In this document: positions 24,632 through 32,020 of the stretch, piece after piece
Layout of the letters: every line of letters begins with the position of its first letter
How positions within the stretch are numbered: the first letter of the stretch is position 1
DNA from: Bradyrhizobium sp. CCBAU 051011
GTDB taxonomy: Bacteria > Pseudomonadota > Alphaproteobacteria > Rhizobiales > Xanthobacteraceae
Assembly: GCF_009930815.1 (NCBI RefSeq)
Contig: NZ_CP022222.1
Coordinates: 1,158,501 to 1,222,500 of the forward strand
DNA length: 64,000 nt
Direction of reading: 5' to 3'
Position numbers and translations under genes: made by a program
Notes under the pieces: model-generated
What the model saw: the letters and a program-made list of their open reading frames with translations, nothing else
The model's database searches: none
What the model was told of the DNA's origin: nothing

Positions 24632-25045
24632 TTACATCCCTTCCTTCGGGGAATTCACCATCCAGGGAATGCCGAACTTGTCGACGCACATGCCAAAACC
24701 GTTGGAGAAGAAGGTCTTGCCGAACGGCATCCGCACCGTGCCGCCTTCGGCCAGCGCATTGAATCGGCGCTCGGCATCCGCGGGATCCTCGACCGCGAGC
24801 GCCACCGAAATACCCTGCGGCTGATGGTAATCGCCCGGCGTCGCGTCTGATGCCATCAGCACCTCGCCGTCGATGGTGACGCGGGCATGCATGATCTTGG
24901 TTTTCCAGTCCGCCGGGATCGGCATCTCGGCGGGGCCGTCGCCGTAGGGCATCTTCGCCTCGATCCGGGCGCCGAGCGCCTTTTGATAGTAGTTCAGCGC
25001 TTCCTCGCAATTGCCGTTGAAGAAAAGATAGGGATTGACCTGCAT
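24632..25045 (-). CDS. VOC family protein (PhnB-like glyoxalase fold)
   Basis: A 137-residue protein of the PhnB-like VOC subgroup, with an AAGGAG ribosome site. It has the start VNPYLFFNGNCEEALNYY, KMPYGDGPAEMP, HARVTIDGEVLMASDA and the C-terminal FGMCVDKFGIPWMVN. The subgroup has paired beta-alpha-beta-beta-beta modules; a metal is not always bound and the substrate is usually unknown. It lies 167 nt downstream of the SRPBCC gene in the same direction and may belong to the DoxX-SRPBCC transcript. No ECF motif lies directly upstream. Confidence 0.9.
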   Translation of the reverse strand: MQVNPYLFFNGNCEEALNYYQKALGARIEAKMPYGDGPAEMPIPADWKTKIMHARVTIDGEVLMASDATPGDYHQPQGISVALAVEDPADAERRFNALAEGGTVRMPFGKTFFSNGFGMCVDKFGIPWMVNSPKEGM

Positions 25046-25212
25046 CGCTGGCTCCTTGGGTTTGACAGTGACGTTCCCCGGACGCTGCGCAGTGCGTTAG
25101 CGCGCGCTGCCGTTCCGGGGGTCCATCGGTGGGTCACGGTCTGCGGCGTACCGTTACCGGAGGTGCGTTGCATCGCCTAGGCTGCGCCGCGTCCGCCGCA
25201 CGATAGCGGCGC

Positions 25213-25749
25213 TCATTTTTCGGTGAGCGTCTTCAGATTGGCGAGACCGGCTTCGAAGTCCCGGCCGATCATGCGGTCCAGATTCATGAACACCTGTATC
25301 AACTTGGACATGAAGTTGGCCGGTCCATACATCAGCCACGTGACATGAGTGGCATCGCCCTGCGGCAGCATTGTGAACTCGGCGGTGTTGTGGCCTTCGA
25401 ACGGAGTAAAGAAATCGAGCTTGATGACGATCTTCGACGGCGCCGTGCTTTCGAGGATCTCCATGCGGCCGGAGCCGACATTCTTGTCGCCGTCCCAGGC
25501 GTAGACGGCGCCCTTGCCGCGCTCGGCGCCCTCATAGCTGCGCTTCATTGCGGGGTCCTTGTTTTCATAGGGCGACCATTTCAGCCATTGATGAAAATCA
25601 GAGATCAGCGGGAAGATCGTTTCCGGCGGCGCCTTGATGCGGATCGCGCGCTCTACGCGGAGCGTGCTCGGTTTGGTCGCGGCGATCGCGAGAACGGCTG
25701 CGACGGCGACGGCAAGTATGATGGCGATGATGGCAATGACTTCGAGCAT
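25213..25749 (-). CDS. Membrane-anchored SRPBCC (START-like) family protein
   Basis: The start MLEVIAIIAIILAV has GGAG six nt upstream and gives 178 residues (an ATG four codons earlier is possible). A single hydrophobic helix (residues 1-24) anchors the protein. The Bet v1-like ligand cavity domain follows: VERAIRIKAPPETIFPLISDFHQWLKWSPYE, SGRMEILESTAPSKIV and TMLPQGDATHVTWLMYGP. The end DRMIGRDFEAGLANLKTL is typical of polyketide-cyclase-like SRPBCC proteins. It is 37 nt downstream of the DoxX gene and probably shares its ECF-type promoter. The ligand is unknown. Confidence 0.9.
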   Translation of the reverse strand: MLEVIAIIAIILAVAVAAVLAIAATKPSTLRVERAIRIKAPPETIFPLISDFHQWLKWSPYENKDPAMKRSYEGAERGKGAVYAWDGDKNVGSGRMEILESTAPSKIVIKLDFFTPFEGHNTAEFTMLPQGDATHVTWLMYGPANFMSKLIQVFMNLDRMIGRDFEAGLANLKTLTEK

Positions 25750-25786
25750 GTTCGGCTCCATGGCGGAAAATTTTCGTTAAAACACG

Positions 25787-26200
25787 TCAGCGGCGGAAGG
25801 GGATCAGGCCACGCAGATTGCGATCCCGCAGCCATAGCCCACCCCACAGCATCAGGCCGAGGTAGAGCCCGAACAGCGTGTGCGTAAACAAGGGGCTGTC
25901 GATCCGGACATGCGAGGCGATCGCGCCGCCGAGATAGCCGGTGAGCAGGATCGCGCCGAGGATAGAGGTCGGCGGAATGGCGTAGAGCAAGGTGCAGACG
26001 ATGGTGATGGCGCCGAGGCCGCGCATCATCGCGTCGCTCGAACCGTACCCCATCCGGTCCATGGTTTCCGTGACGATCGGCCATGGCACCAGCTTGATGG
26101 CGCCGTCGACCATCAGGAACAGGATGACGAGGCCGGACAGGATGCGGCCAACCCAGCGTGCGGGATTGGAGACGGGCGCAGTCTCGGTGATGATGGTCAT
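25787..26200 (-). CDS. DoxX family membrane protein
   Basis: The start MTIITETAPVSNPARW gives 137 residues with four hydrophobic segments (about 20-38, 60-78, 83-100 and 110-128). The family features are GRILSGLVILFLMVDGAIKLV at the start and TGYLGGAIASHVRIDSPLF near the third helix. DoxX-like proteins are membrane oxidoreductase components or redox-linked proteins of poorly known role. The upstream frame (to 26314) covers the promoter and is not coding. An exact ECF-type promoter lies about 40 nt upstream. It heads the unit DoxX-SRPBCC-(VOC). Confidence 0.9.
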   Translation of the reverse strand: MTIITETAPVSNPARWVGRILSGLVILFLMVDGAIKLVPWPIVTETMDRMGYGSSDAMMRGLGAITIVCTLLYAIPPTSILGAILLTGYLGGAIASHVRIDSPLFTHTLFGLYLGLMLWGGLWLRDRNLRGLIPFRR

Positions 26201-26238
26201 GATGGACCCCGTTGTCTTGAATGGCGGTTCGAATTCAA

Positions 26239-26267
26239 GACGAGCGAGGCGGGCGGAAACCGACAGG
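26239..26267 (-). promoter_or_regulatory. ECF-type promoter for the DoxX-SRPBCC operon
   Basis: On the minus strand CCTGTCGG, 17 nt, CGTC, then TTGAATTC. The first eight bases plus TTTCCG are identical to the copy before the VOC gene (30502), as is CCTCGCT just before CGTC. Confidence 0.75.
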
Positions 26268-26418
26268 GGCTTGCATTTTTTTCGCGCTGGACCGCGACGA
26301 AAGACCTCAGTCATCCCTTCTGGATGGTGTGAGCTGCTTCATATCAGAAGCGAGCAGGCAGGAAGCAATACTACCTTTGCGTGATCTTCATCCGTTGTCC
26401 AATAGAGGTAGAATAGCG

Positions 26419-26856
26419 ATGGCCCGTTCAAAATCGCCAATGACGGCAGCGAAGCGAATGATGCTCGTGATCCCCTGCGGCTTGGCCTTGTGCTTTGCCG
26501 TTTCCGATTCGGCCTCTGCCAGCATGCTCGTTGGCTGGTGGGGCGGTAAGTGGTCGTGCAATATCGACGGCCGTTCGGCCCGCATGAGGTGGACTCCAGT
26601 AGAGGCCGGAGTCAACATGTGTGACGAGAATGGTCGGAACTGCGTCAGAAACGACAGGCTACGATGGCTGGGCGGTTTTTCCGACAATGGCTCGCGTGAG
26701 GTGAGACTGACCGACGCACGTGAGGGATCGCGAGGCGGGCTCAACTTCCGTCATGCCGACGGCAATCATTGGTATTTGGCTAAACCCGCAGGCAATAAGG
26801 CCACAGGCTGGACCACCTGGAATGGTCGGCGCTATCCGCTGTCGTGCTGGCGATAG
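26419..26856 (+). CDS. Exported protein, DUF6006-like
   Basis: A 145-residue protein whose ATG at 26419 follows AGAGGT. A signal peptide ends near SDSASASM. The mature part is rich in Trp and Gly, with GWWGGKWSCNIDGRSARMRW, DENGRNCVRNDRLRWLGGF, HWYLAKPAGNKATGWTTWNG and the final YPLSCWR. Four cysteines suggest two disulphides. The pattern resembles the DUF6006 family of small secreted proteins, with no known function. It is on the plus strand, opposite to the surrounding ECF-type units. Confidence 0.75.
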   Translation: MARSKSPMTAAKRMMLVIPCGLALCFAVSDSASASMLVGWWGGKWSCNIDGRSARMRWTPVEAGVNMCDENGRNCVRNDRLRWLGGFSDNGSREVRLTDAREGSRGGLNFRHADGNHWYLAKPAGNKATGWTTWNGRRYPLSCWR

Positions 26857-26902
26857 ATGTCGTGGGCATGCTTCAAAACCCCTTGTGGGAGAAGGAAAGA
26901 GG

Positions 26903-28174
26903 CTACTTCCCTGCCTTCTTGCCGCGGGGCTGGCTGTCGCGCTGCAGGCGGTCGAGGTGCATGCGGATGTGGGCGGCTTCGGCCGACGTGTTCGCCAGCG
27001 CAATGGCGCGGTCGAAGGCGGTGCGGGCCTCCTCGTTGCGGCCTAGCTGCATCAGGAAGGCACCGCGCACGCCGAAGTAATGGAAATAGTTCGAGAGGCG
27101 CTGGCCTAAGGGCTCGATCATGTCGAGCGCGGCCTCCGGCCCTTTCACCTTGGACACCGCAACCGCACGGTTCAGCGTCACCACCGGCGATGGCTGCATG
27201 ATCTCCAGCGCGCCATAGAGCAGGTCGATCTGGGTCCAGTCGGTATCCTCAGGCTTTTCGGCGCGGGCATGCAGCGCCGCGATCGCGGCCTGCACCTGGT
27301 ACGGCCCGCTGCGGCGATGGCGCATCGCCTTGTCGATCAGCGCCAGCCCCTCGGCGATCATCGGCTTGTTCCAGAGCGACCGGTCCTGATCGTCGAGCAG
27401 GATCACCGCGCCGTCGGCATCGAACCGCGCCGCGGAGCGCGCATGCTGCAGCAACAACAGCGCCGTGAGCCCCATGATCTCCGGCTCGCTCTGGAACAGC
27501 CGCAGCAAGAGCCGCGCCAGGCGAATGGCTTCCTCGCACAGCGGCGAGCGAATTTCAGCGGTGTCGCCTGAGGCCGAATAGCCCTCGTTGAAGATCAAAT
27601 AGATCATGGCGGCGACAGAGGTGAGGCGCTCGGAGCGCTCCACCGCGCCCGGCGTTTCGAACGGCACATCGGCATCGGCAACGCGCGCCTTTGCCCGGGT
27701 AATGCGCTGCTCCATGGCGGCTTCCGAGACCAGGAAGGCGCGCGCGATCTGCTTGACCGTGAGCCCCGAGACGATCCGCAACGCGAGCGCAATCTGCTGC
27801 GTCGCCGGCAGGTCCGGATGGCAGCAGATGAACAGCAGCCGCAGGATGTCGTCGCGGTAGTGCGAGCCGTCGAGGCGCTCGGCAAGCTGTTCCTCGGCGT
27901 CGTCGAGGTCGGAGATCGCCTCGTCCTCCGGCAGCGCCTCCTGCTTCTTGCTCCGCCTGATGTCGTCGATCGCGACATTGCGCCCGACCATGATCAGCCA
28001 CGCCGCGGGATCGCGCGGCGGGCCGTTCTGCGGCCAGCTCCTCAGCGCCCGCAGGCAGGCGTTCTGGAATGCTTCCTCGGCGGTATCGAGATTGCGGAAG
28101 TAACGCAGCAACGCACCGACCGCCTGGGGGCGAGCCGAAGTCAGCGCGGCATCGATCCAGGCGGTATCGGTCAT
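26903..28174 (-). CDS. ECF42-type RNA polymerase sigma factor with C-terminal extension
   Basis: A 423-residue sigma factor of the ECF42 type. Sigma region 2 (about residues 10-80) has AEEAFQNACLRALRSW and WLIMVGRNVAIDDIRR. Region 4 (about 115-170) has LALRIVSGLTVKQIARAFLVSEAAMEQRI. A long C-terminal extension (175-423) contains LIFNEGYSAS, typical of ECF41/42-like proteins, and TPR-like helices (FDRAIALANTSAEAAHIRMHLDRL). Group 42 genes have no classical anti-sigma factor and pair with DGPF proteins. The DGPF gene overlaps it by 4 nt upstream, and the operon has its own ECF-type promoter. Confidence 0.93.
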   Translation of the reverse strand: MTDTAWIDAALTSARPQAVGALLRYFRNLDTAEEAFQNACLRALRSWPQNGPPRDPAAWLIMVGRNVAIDDIRRSKKQEALPEDEAISDLDDAEEQLAERLDGSHYRDDILRLLFICCHPDLPATQQIALALRIVSGLTVKQIARAFLVSEAAMEQRITRAKARVADADVPFETPGAVERSERLTSVAAMIYLIFNEGYSASGDTAEIRSPLCEEAIRLARLLLRLFQSEPEIMGLTALLLLQHARSAARFDADGAVILLDDQDRSLWNKPMIAEGLALIDKAMRHRRSGPYQVQAAIAALHARAEKPEDTDWTQIDLLYGALEIMQPSPVVTLNRAVAVSKVKGPEAALDMIEPLGQRLSNYFHYFGVRGAFLMQLGRNEEARTAFDRAIALANTSAEAAHIRMHLDRLQRDSQPRGKKAGK

Positions 28175-28539
28175 GGCTGCACGCTCCCCGGCCTGAACAC
28201 GCCGACAGGGCGGATCTCATAAGCGCCACCGGGATTGGCTGCGCCCAGATCCCGCGCTACCTCGACCGCCTCGTCGAGATTCTTGCAGTCGACGACATAG
28301 AAGCCGAGCAACTGCTCCTTGGTTTCGGCATAGGGTCCGTCGAGTACCAGCGGCGGATCGTCCTTGCGCAGCGTGGTCGCCGCCGTCGTCGGCAATAGCC
28401 GCGCCACCGGGCCGAGCCGGCCCTGCTTGGCGAGTTTTTCCTGTACGACCGCAAGCTTCGTCATGACCGCGGCGTCCTGTTCCTTGGTCCAGGAACCGAC
28501 ATGGTCTTCGTCGTGATAGCAAAGGATGGCGTAAAGCAT
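28171..28539 (-). CDS. YciI/DGPF protein, partner of the ECF42 sigma factor
   Basis: A 122-residue YciI-fold protein with the diagnostic LVLDGPYAETKEQLLGFYV block (about residues 64-82) and the start MLYAILCYHDEDHVGSW. Its stop overlaps the sigma-factor start (ATGA), so the two are translationally coupled. In the ECF42 group this arrangement is conserved, with DGPF genes as the usual direct targets. Whether the DGPF protein senses a signal or acts as an enzyme is not established. Its promoter matches the motif found before four other units. Confidence 0.93.
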   Translation of the reverse strand: MLYAILCYHDEDHVGSWTKEQDAAVMTKLAVVQEKLAKQGRLGPVARLLPTTAATTLRKDDPPLVLDGPYAETKEQLLGFYVVDCKNLDEAVEVARDLGAANPGGAYEIRPVGVFRPGSVQP

Positions 28540-28567
28540 GGCGGCAAAGCATCTCCGTTGTCATGAT

Positions 28568-28596
28568 GACGAACGATTATGCCCGGAGCCGACAGG
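28568..28596 (-). promoter_or_regulatory. ECF-type promoter of the DGPF-ECF42 operon (autoregulatory)
   Basis: On the minus strand CCTGTCGG, 17 nt, CGTC, then ATCATGAC; the copy at 30502 has CGTCTTCATGAC. Presence before the sigma operon itself implies positive autoregulation. Confidence 0.75.
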
Positions 28597-28621
28597 GGCG
28601 TCGAAGAAATTTTGAGATGTT

Positions 28622-28837
28622 TCAGGGACCGATGATCGGAGGCGGCGGCGGATTGAAGTGCCGGCAGGTGTGGACGATCGCCTTGGAACAAAGGCTGCAC
28701 ACGGCGAGAACCAGAAGGAAGGTCTTTGCCGTTCTCCAGAAGGCTTCGATCCCGGTGATGCCCCTGCTGCGGCTGTTCCGCCAGGAAAGCGCCAGCGAGA
28801 CCGCTACCACTGCGGCAATGACAGCCGCTATCACCAT
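28622..28837 (-). CDS. Small hypothetical membrane protein with uncertain start
   Basis: A 71-residue frame from an internal ATG reads MVIAAVIAAVVAVSLALSW, then a short basic loop and LLVLAVCSLCSKAIVH, followed by HFNPPPPPIIGP. That gives two hydrophobic helices. The best ribosome site in the area (AGGGAGG, then ATG at about 28876) is in a different frame and ends after 15 codons, so either the true start is not canonical or a frameshift separates them. It is upstream of the DGPF promoter. I recognise no family. Confidence 0.45.
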   Translation of the reverse strand: MVIAAVIAAVVAVSLALSWRNSRSRGITGIEAFWRTAKTFLLVLAVCSLCSKAIVHTCRHFNPPPPPIIGP

Positions 28838-28975
28838 GACAAGCCATGATTGGCGCGGAACGGCATCAATTTGCGCATCTGAAGCCTCCCTTGCTGGATC
28901 AAAGGAGGCTAGAGAAGCGGTTCGATCCGCGATGTGAGACGGGTCACGCCGGATGGCGAGGCGAAAGGAATGGCA

Positions 28976-29941
28976 ATGACGAAGGGTGCGCTCGCGCTGC
29001 TGGTGCATGGCGGGACTGAAAACTGGTCGCCACAGCGCTGGAAGGACCGGTTCGACGAAGTTTGCGCGGGGCGGCCCGTGCTGCAATTGCCGAGCACGTC
29101 GTTCGACCCGGCCGATGTACATTACGCCGCGGTGTGGAAGCCACAGCCGGGCGAGCTTGCCGCCTTTCCCAATCTGCGCGTCATCTTCAATCTCGGCGCC
29201 GGCGTCGATGCGCTGATGGCCGATCGTTCATTGCCCGACGTGCCGCTGGTGCGCGTCGCCGTCACCGACCTGACCGCGCGGATGACCGAATATGTCGTGC
29301 TGCATGTGTTGATGCATCACCGACAGGAACTCTATTTGCGGGAGTCGCAGCGCGAAAAACGCTGGGCGCCGAAATCGCAATGGGCGGCGGGGGCTGTTAC
29401 CGTCGGCATCATGGGGCTTGGCACGCTCGGCGCCGATGCCGCCGACGTGCTGCGGCGCCTCGGCTTCCGCGTCTGTGGCTGGAGCCGAAGCCCCAAGGCC
29501 ATCGACGGCATCGATTGCTTTCATGGCGAAGCACAGTTCGACGCGTTCCTGCGGCGAACCGACATCCTGGTCTGCCTGCTGCCGCTGACGCCGGAGACGC
29601 GACACATTCTCAATCGCGACGTTTTCAGGAAACTGAACCGGACCAGCCCGCTCGGCGCGCCGGTCGTGATCAACGCCGGCCGCGGCGGCCTGCAGAACGA
29701 GGCCGACATCCTGCAATGCCTCGACGACGGCACGCTCGGTGGCGCCTCGCTCGACGTCTACGCGACCGAGCCGTTGCCCGCCGACAGCCGGTTCTGGACC
29801 CACCCAAAAGTGGTACTGACCCCGCACAACGCCGCCGACACCGATCCAGACGAGATATCAAAATATGTCGCGCAGCAGATCGCACGGTTTGAGGCCGGCG
29901 GGGCACTGGAGAATGTGGTGGATCGCGGACGGGGGTATTGA
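28976..29941 (+). CDS. D-isomer-specific 2-hydroxyacid dehydrogenase (GhrA-like)
   Basis: A 321-residue NAD(P)-dependent reductase of the glyoxylate/hydroxypyruvate reductase A type. The start MTKGALALLVHGG has AAAGGA six nt upstream. The nucleotide fold (about residues 135-160) has VGIMGLGTLGADAADVLRRLGF and CGWSRSPK. Catalytic positions are the Arg in VINAGRGG, the Glu in YATEPLP and the His in VLTPHNAADTDP. It probably reduces glyoxylate or hydroxypyruvate. It is alone on the plus strand, with a common inverted repeat after it that may end its transcript. Confidence 0.92.
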   Translation: MTKGALALLVHGGTENWSPQRWKDRFDEVCAGRPVLQLPSTSFDPADVHYAAVWKPQPGELAAFPNLRVIFNLGAGVDALMADRSLPDVPLVRVAVTDLTARMTEYVVLHVLMHHRQELYLRESQREKRWAPKSQWAAGAVTVGIMGLGTLGADAADVLRRLGFRVCGWSRSPKAIDGIDCFHGEAQFDAFLRRTDILVCLLPLTPETRHILNRDVFRKLNRTSPLGAPVVINAGRGGLQNEADILQCLDDGTLGGASLDVYATEPLPADSRFWTHPKVVLTPHNAADTDPDEISKYVAQQIARFEAGGALENVVDRGRGY

Positions 29942-29945
29942 TCTC

Positions 29946-30032
29946 CGTCATTGCGAGCGAAGCGAAGCAATCCATCTCTCCACACGTGCGGATGGATGGA
30001 TTGCTTCGTCGCTTGCGCTCCTCGCAATGACG
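29946..30032. repeat. Inverted repeat of the CGTCATTGCGAGCGAAGCGAAG type
   Basis: CGTCATTGCGAGCGAAGCGA at 29946 is complementary to GCGCTCCTCGCAATGACG at its right end, with CAATCCA and TGGATTG inside. This repeat type is widespread in Proteobacteria. It separates two convergent genes and may serve as a terminator. Confidence 0.75.
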
Positions 30033-30038
30033 GAGCCC

Positions 30039-30467
30039 CTACCCCTTCGCCGGAAGATTGTGCGCAAAGCTCCAGGAATGGCCGAACGGGTCCATGATGC
30101 GGGCGTAGCGGTCGCCCCAGAATGAATCCCACGGCTCCAGCGTGACGGTGGCGCCGGCGTCCTTCGCGCGCTTCACGGCGGCATCGCAGTTCTCGACTTC
30201 GAGATGCATGGTAACCGAGGTGCCTTTGATCTGGTCGGGCGGAAACACCGCGTCCACGCCGTGGGAGCCGCGATGCTCGGGAAAGTCGTCCATGACGAAA
30301 ATCCGCGCGCCGTTGACGCGGATCTCCGAATGCATCAGCCGCCTGCCGTCCTCGGCCGGCATCCGCATGGTTTCGGTGGCGCCGAGCGCCTTCTTGTAGA
30401 ACTCGAGCGCGGCGTTCGCGTCGCGAACGACGAGATGGGGGGTGACGATCTGGACGGGTTCGGTCAT
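30039..30467 (-). CDS. VOC family protein (PhnB-like) under the ECF-type promoter
   Basis: A 142-residue VOC protein starting MTEPVQIVTPHLVVRD. It has ANAALEFYKKALGA, HSEIRVNGARIFVMDDFPEH, TMHLEVENCDAAVKRAKDAG and the C-terminal RYARIMDPFGHSWSFA. The pattern is the PhnB-like subgroup, usually without a known reaction. The promoter motif upstream is nearly identical to that of the DoxX operon, which makes it a probable ECF42 target. A TetR gene lies upstream in the same direction but has its own start region. Confidence 0.92.
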   Translation of the reverse strand: MTEPVQIVTPHLVVRDANAALEFYKKALGATETMRMPAEDGRRLMHSEIRVNGARIFVMDDFPEHRGSHGVDAVFPPDQIKGTSVTMHLEVENCDAAVKRAKDAGATVTLEPWDSFWGDRYARIMDPFGHSWSFAHNLPAKG

Positions 30468-30501
30468 TTCGAGGTTCCTCCTTTTTGGAGCACGTCATGA
30501 A

Positions 30502-30530
30502 GACGAGCGAGGAAACCGGAAACCGACAGG
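30502..30530 (-). promoter_or_regulatory. ECF-type promoter for the VOC gene
   Basis: On the minus strand CCTGTCGG, 17 nt, CGTC, then TTCATGAC, about 35 nt upstream of the start codon. It matches the DoxX copy at nearly every position from CCTGTCGGTTTCCG to the CGTC box. Confidence 0.75.
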
Positions 30531-30554
30531 GCACAGCAACGCAGGGACGACCGA

Positions 30555-31211
30555 TTATTTCGCCGCCCCGACCATCACGCCGATCGCGCCGTTGACGAGC
30601 GCTTCGAGCTCCTTGCGCGGCGTCCTGGCGCGGGCACGGATCGCGATCGTGTGAATGGTGGCGGAGGCAAGTTGCGCCAGCACGATCGCGTCGGCGCTCT
30701 CCGGTAGCTCGCCCTTCTCCTTGGCGAGCCGGAAACAGCGGGCAAAAGCCTTGTCGAGTTCGGCAAAGCCTTCCAGCACCATGGCGCGGATATCGGGATC
30801 GTGCACCGCCTCGGAAGCCGCGGTCATCACCGTGAAGCAGCCGCGCGGGCCGGATTCGCCGGACAAATAGATGTCGAGCGCCACCGCATAGATGCGCTCC
30901 AGGCGCCGGCGGATCGGCAGCTCATCCCTGAAAATGTTTCCCATCGCGACCCGCGCATCCTCGCGATAGCGCCGGTAGCTCTTGATGAAGAGTTCGCGCT
31001 TGTCGCCGAACGCGCCATAGAGGCTCGGCCGGTTCATGCCGGTGGCGGCGGAGAGATCGTCCAGCGATGTCGCCGCAAAGCCGTCCTTGCGAAACAGGTC
31101 AAGCGCCTTGCCGAGCGCCACGTCCGGCTCGTAGGCGCGCGGGCGGCCGCGGCGCTTGGGCGCGACAGGTGCATCGATCCGGGGAACCGGGGGCCTTCTT
31201 TTTTGTACCAT
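30555..31211 (-). CDS. TetR/AcrR family regulator
   Basis: A 218-residue TetR protein. A basic, proline-rich N-terminus (VQKRRPPVPRIDAPVAPKRRGRPRAY) precedes the helix-turn-helix FAATSLDDLSAATGMNRPSLYGAFGDKRELF. The ligand domain has SGPRGCFTVMTAASEAVHD and a helical end. It is divergent from a GST gene, with an imperfect palindrome between the two start codons, so it probably controls that GST. Group: TetR proteins of the ComR/AcrR style with 'GRPR' N-terminus. The inducer is unknown. Confidence 0.92.
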   Translation of the reverse strand: MVQKRRPPVPRIDAPVAPKRRGRPRAYEPDVALGKALDLFRKDGFAATSLDDLSAATGMNRPSLYGAFGDKRELFIKSYRRYREDARVAMGNIFRDELPIRRRLERIYAVALDIYLSGESGPRGCFTVMTAASEAVHDPDIRAMVLEGFAELDKAFARCFRLAKEKGELPESADAIVLAQLASATIHTIAIRARARTPRKELEALVNGAIGVMVGAAK

Positions 31212-31217
31212 TTCGCA

Positions 31218-31240
31218 ATAAATTCCTTGACCGGATTTAT
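31218..31240. promoter_or_regulatory. Possible TetR operator between tetR and the divergent GST gene
   Basis: An imperfect inverted repeat has outer arms ATAAA/TTTAT and inner TCC/GGA around a TTGACC centre. It lies 7 nt upstream of the tetR start and about 75 nt from the GST start. Confidence 0.45.
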
Positions 31241-31314
31241 ATTATGCGGGACGGTATAAAAATCAACCGACCCGGCCCAGACGGCGCGGTTGATCAACCG
31301 CCAAGGAGGCAACT

Positions 31315-31959
31315 ATGGATCTCTATTTCTCGCCGCTCGCCTGCTCGCTGGCGACTAGGATCGCGCTGTATGAAGCCGGCGCCGAGGCCAACTATCTCGA
31401 GGTCGACCCCAAGACCAAGGTGGTGCAGAAGGACGGCTCGGATTTCCGCGCGGTCAATCCGCTTGGGCTGGTGCCGACGCTGCGCACCGACGACGGGACG
31501 GTGCTGACGGAGAACGCGGCGATCCTGCAATATGTCGCCGATCGATTTCCAACGGCCGGCATCTCGGCCAACTCCGCTGAAGAGCGCAGCCGCCTGCATC
31601 AATGGCTCTGCTTCATCGGCACCGAACTGCACAAGGCGCTGTTTGTGCCGCTGCTCGACAAGACGGCGCCGCAGGATGCGAAGACCTATGCGCTCACCAA
31701 GAACCTGTCGCGGCTCGACTATCTCGAGAACTACCTGAAGGGCCGTGAATTCCTGCTCGATCACTTCAGCGTGGCGGACGCCTATCTCGTCACCATCATC
31801 AACTGGACGATGGCGACGCCGCCGGTCGAACTGGCGAAATGGCCAAACGTGAAGGCCTATTACGAACGACTGCGCGCCCGCCCAAGCATCGCGAAGGCGA
31901 CCGCCGAGGAGTTCGAATTGTACAAGGCCGAACTCGCGCGGCACAAGGCGGCGGCGTAA
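31315..31959 (+). CDS. Glutathione S-transferase (beta-class-like)
   Basis: A 214-residue GST with an excellent ribosome site (AAGGAGG). The start MDLYFSPLACSLATRIALYEAG has the conserved cysteine of beta-class GSTs at residue 10. The glutathione site continues with NPLGLVPTLRTDDGTVLTENAAIL. The C-terminal helical domain has FLLDHFSVADAYLVTIINW. It is divergent from a TetR gene that probably regulates it. A perfect hairpin follows the stop codon. The role is likely detoxification; the substrate is unknown. Confidence 0.93.
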   Translation: MDLYFSPLACSLATRIALYEAGAEANYLEVDPKTKVVQKDGSDFRAVNPLGLVPTLRTDDGTVLTENAAILQYVADRFPTAGISANSAEERSRLHQWLCFIGTELHKALFVPLLDKTAPQDAKTYALTKNLSRLDYLENYLKGREFLLDHFSVADAYLVTIINWTMATPPVELAKWPNVKAYYERLRARPSIAKATAEEFELYKAELARHKAAA

Positions 31960-31979
31960 GGCGTAGTTTACGAGAAAGC

Positions 31980-32015
31980 GCAGCCCGGATGGAGCGAAAG
32001 CTCCATCCGGGCTGC
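31980..32015. terminator. Perfect 16-bp hairpin with GAAA loop between convergent genes
   Basis: GCAGCCCGGATGGAGC and its exact complement flank a GAAA tetraloop. It lies 20 nt after the GST stop and 5 nt after the tetR stop of the opposite strand, so it can serve both. A T-run is missing, so it may act as an mRNA 3' stabiliser as well. The sequence resembles a common interspersed repeat. Confidence 0.6.
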
Positions 32016-32020
32016 GGATC

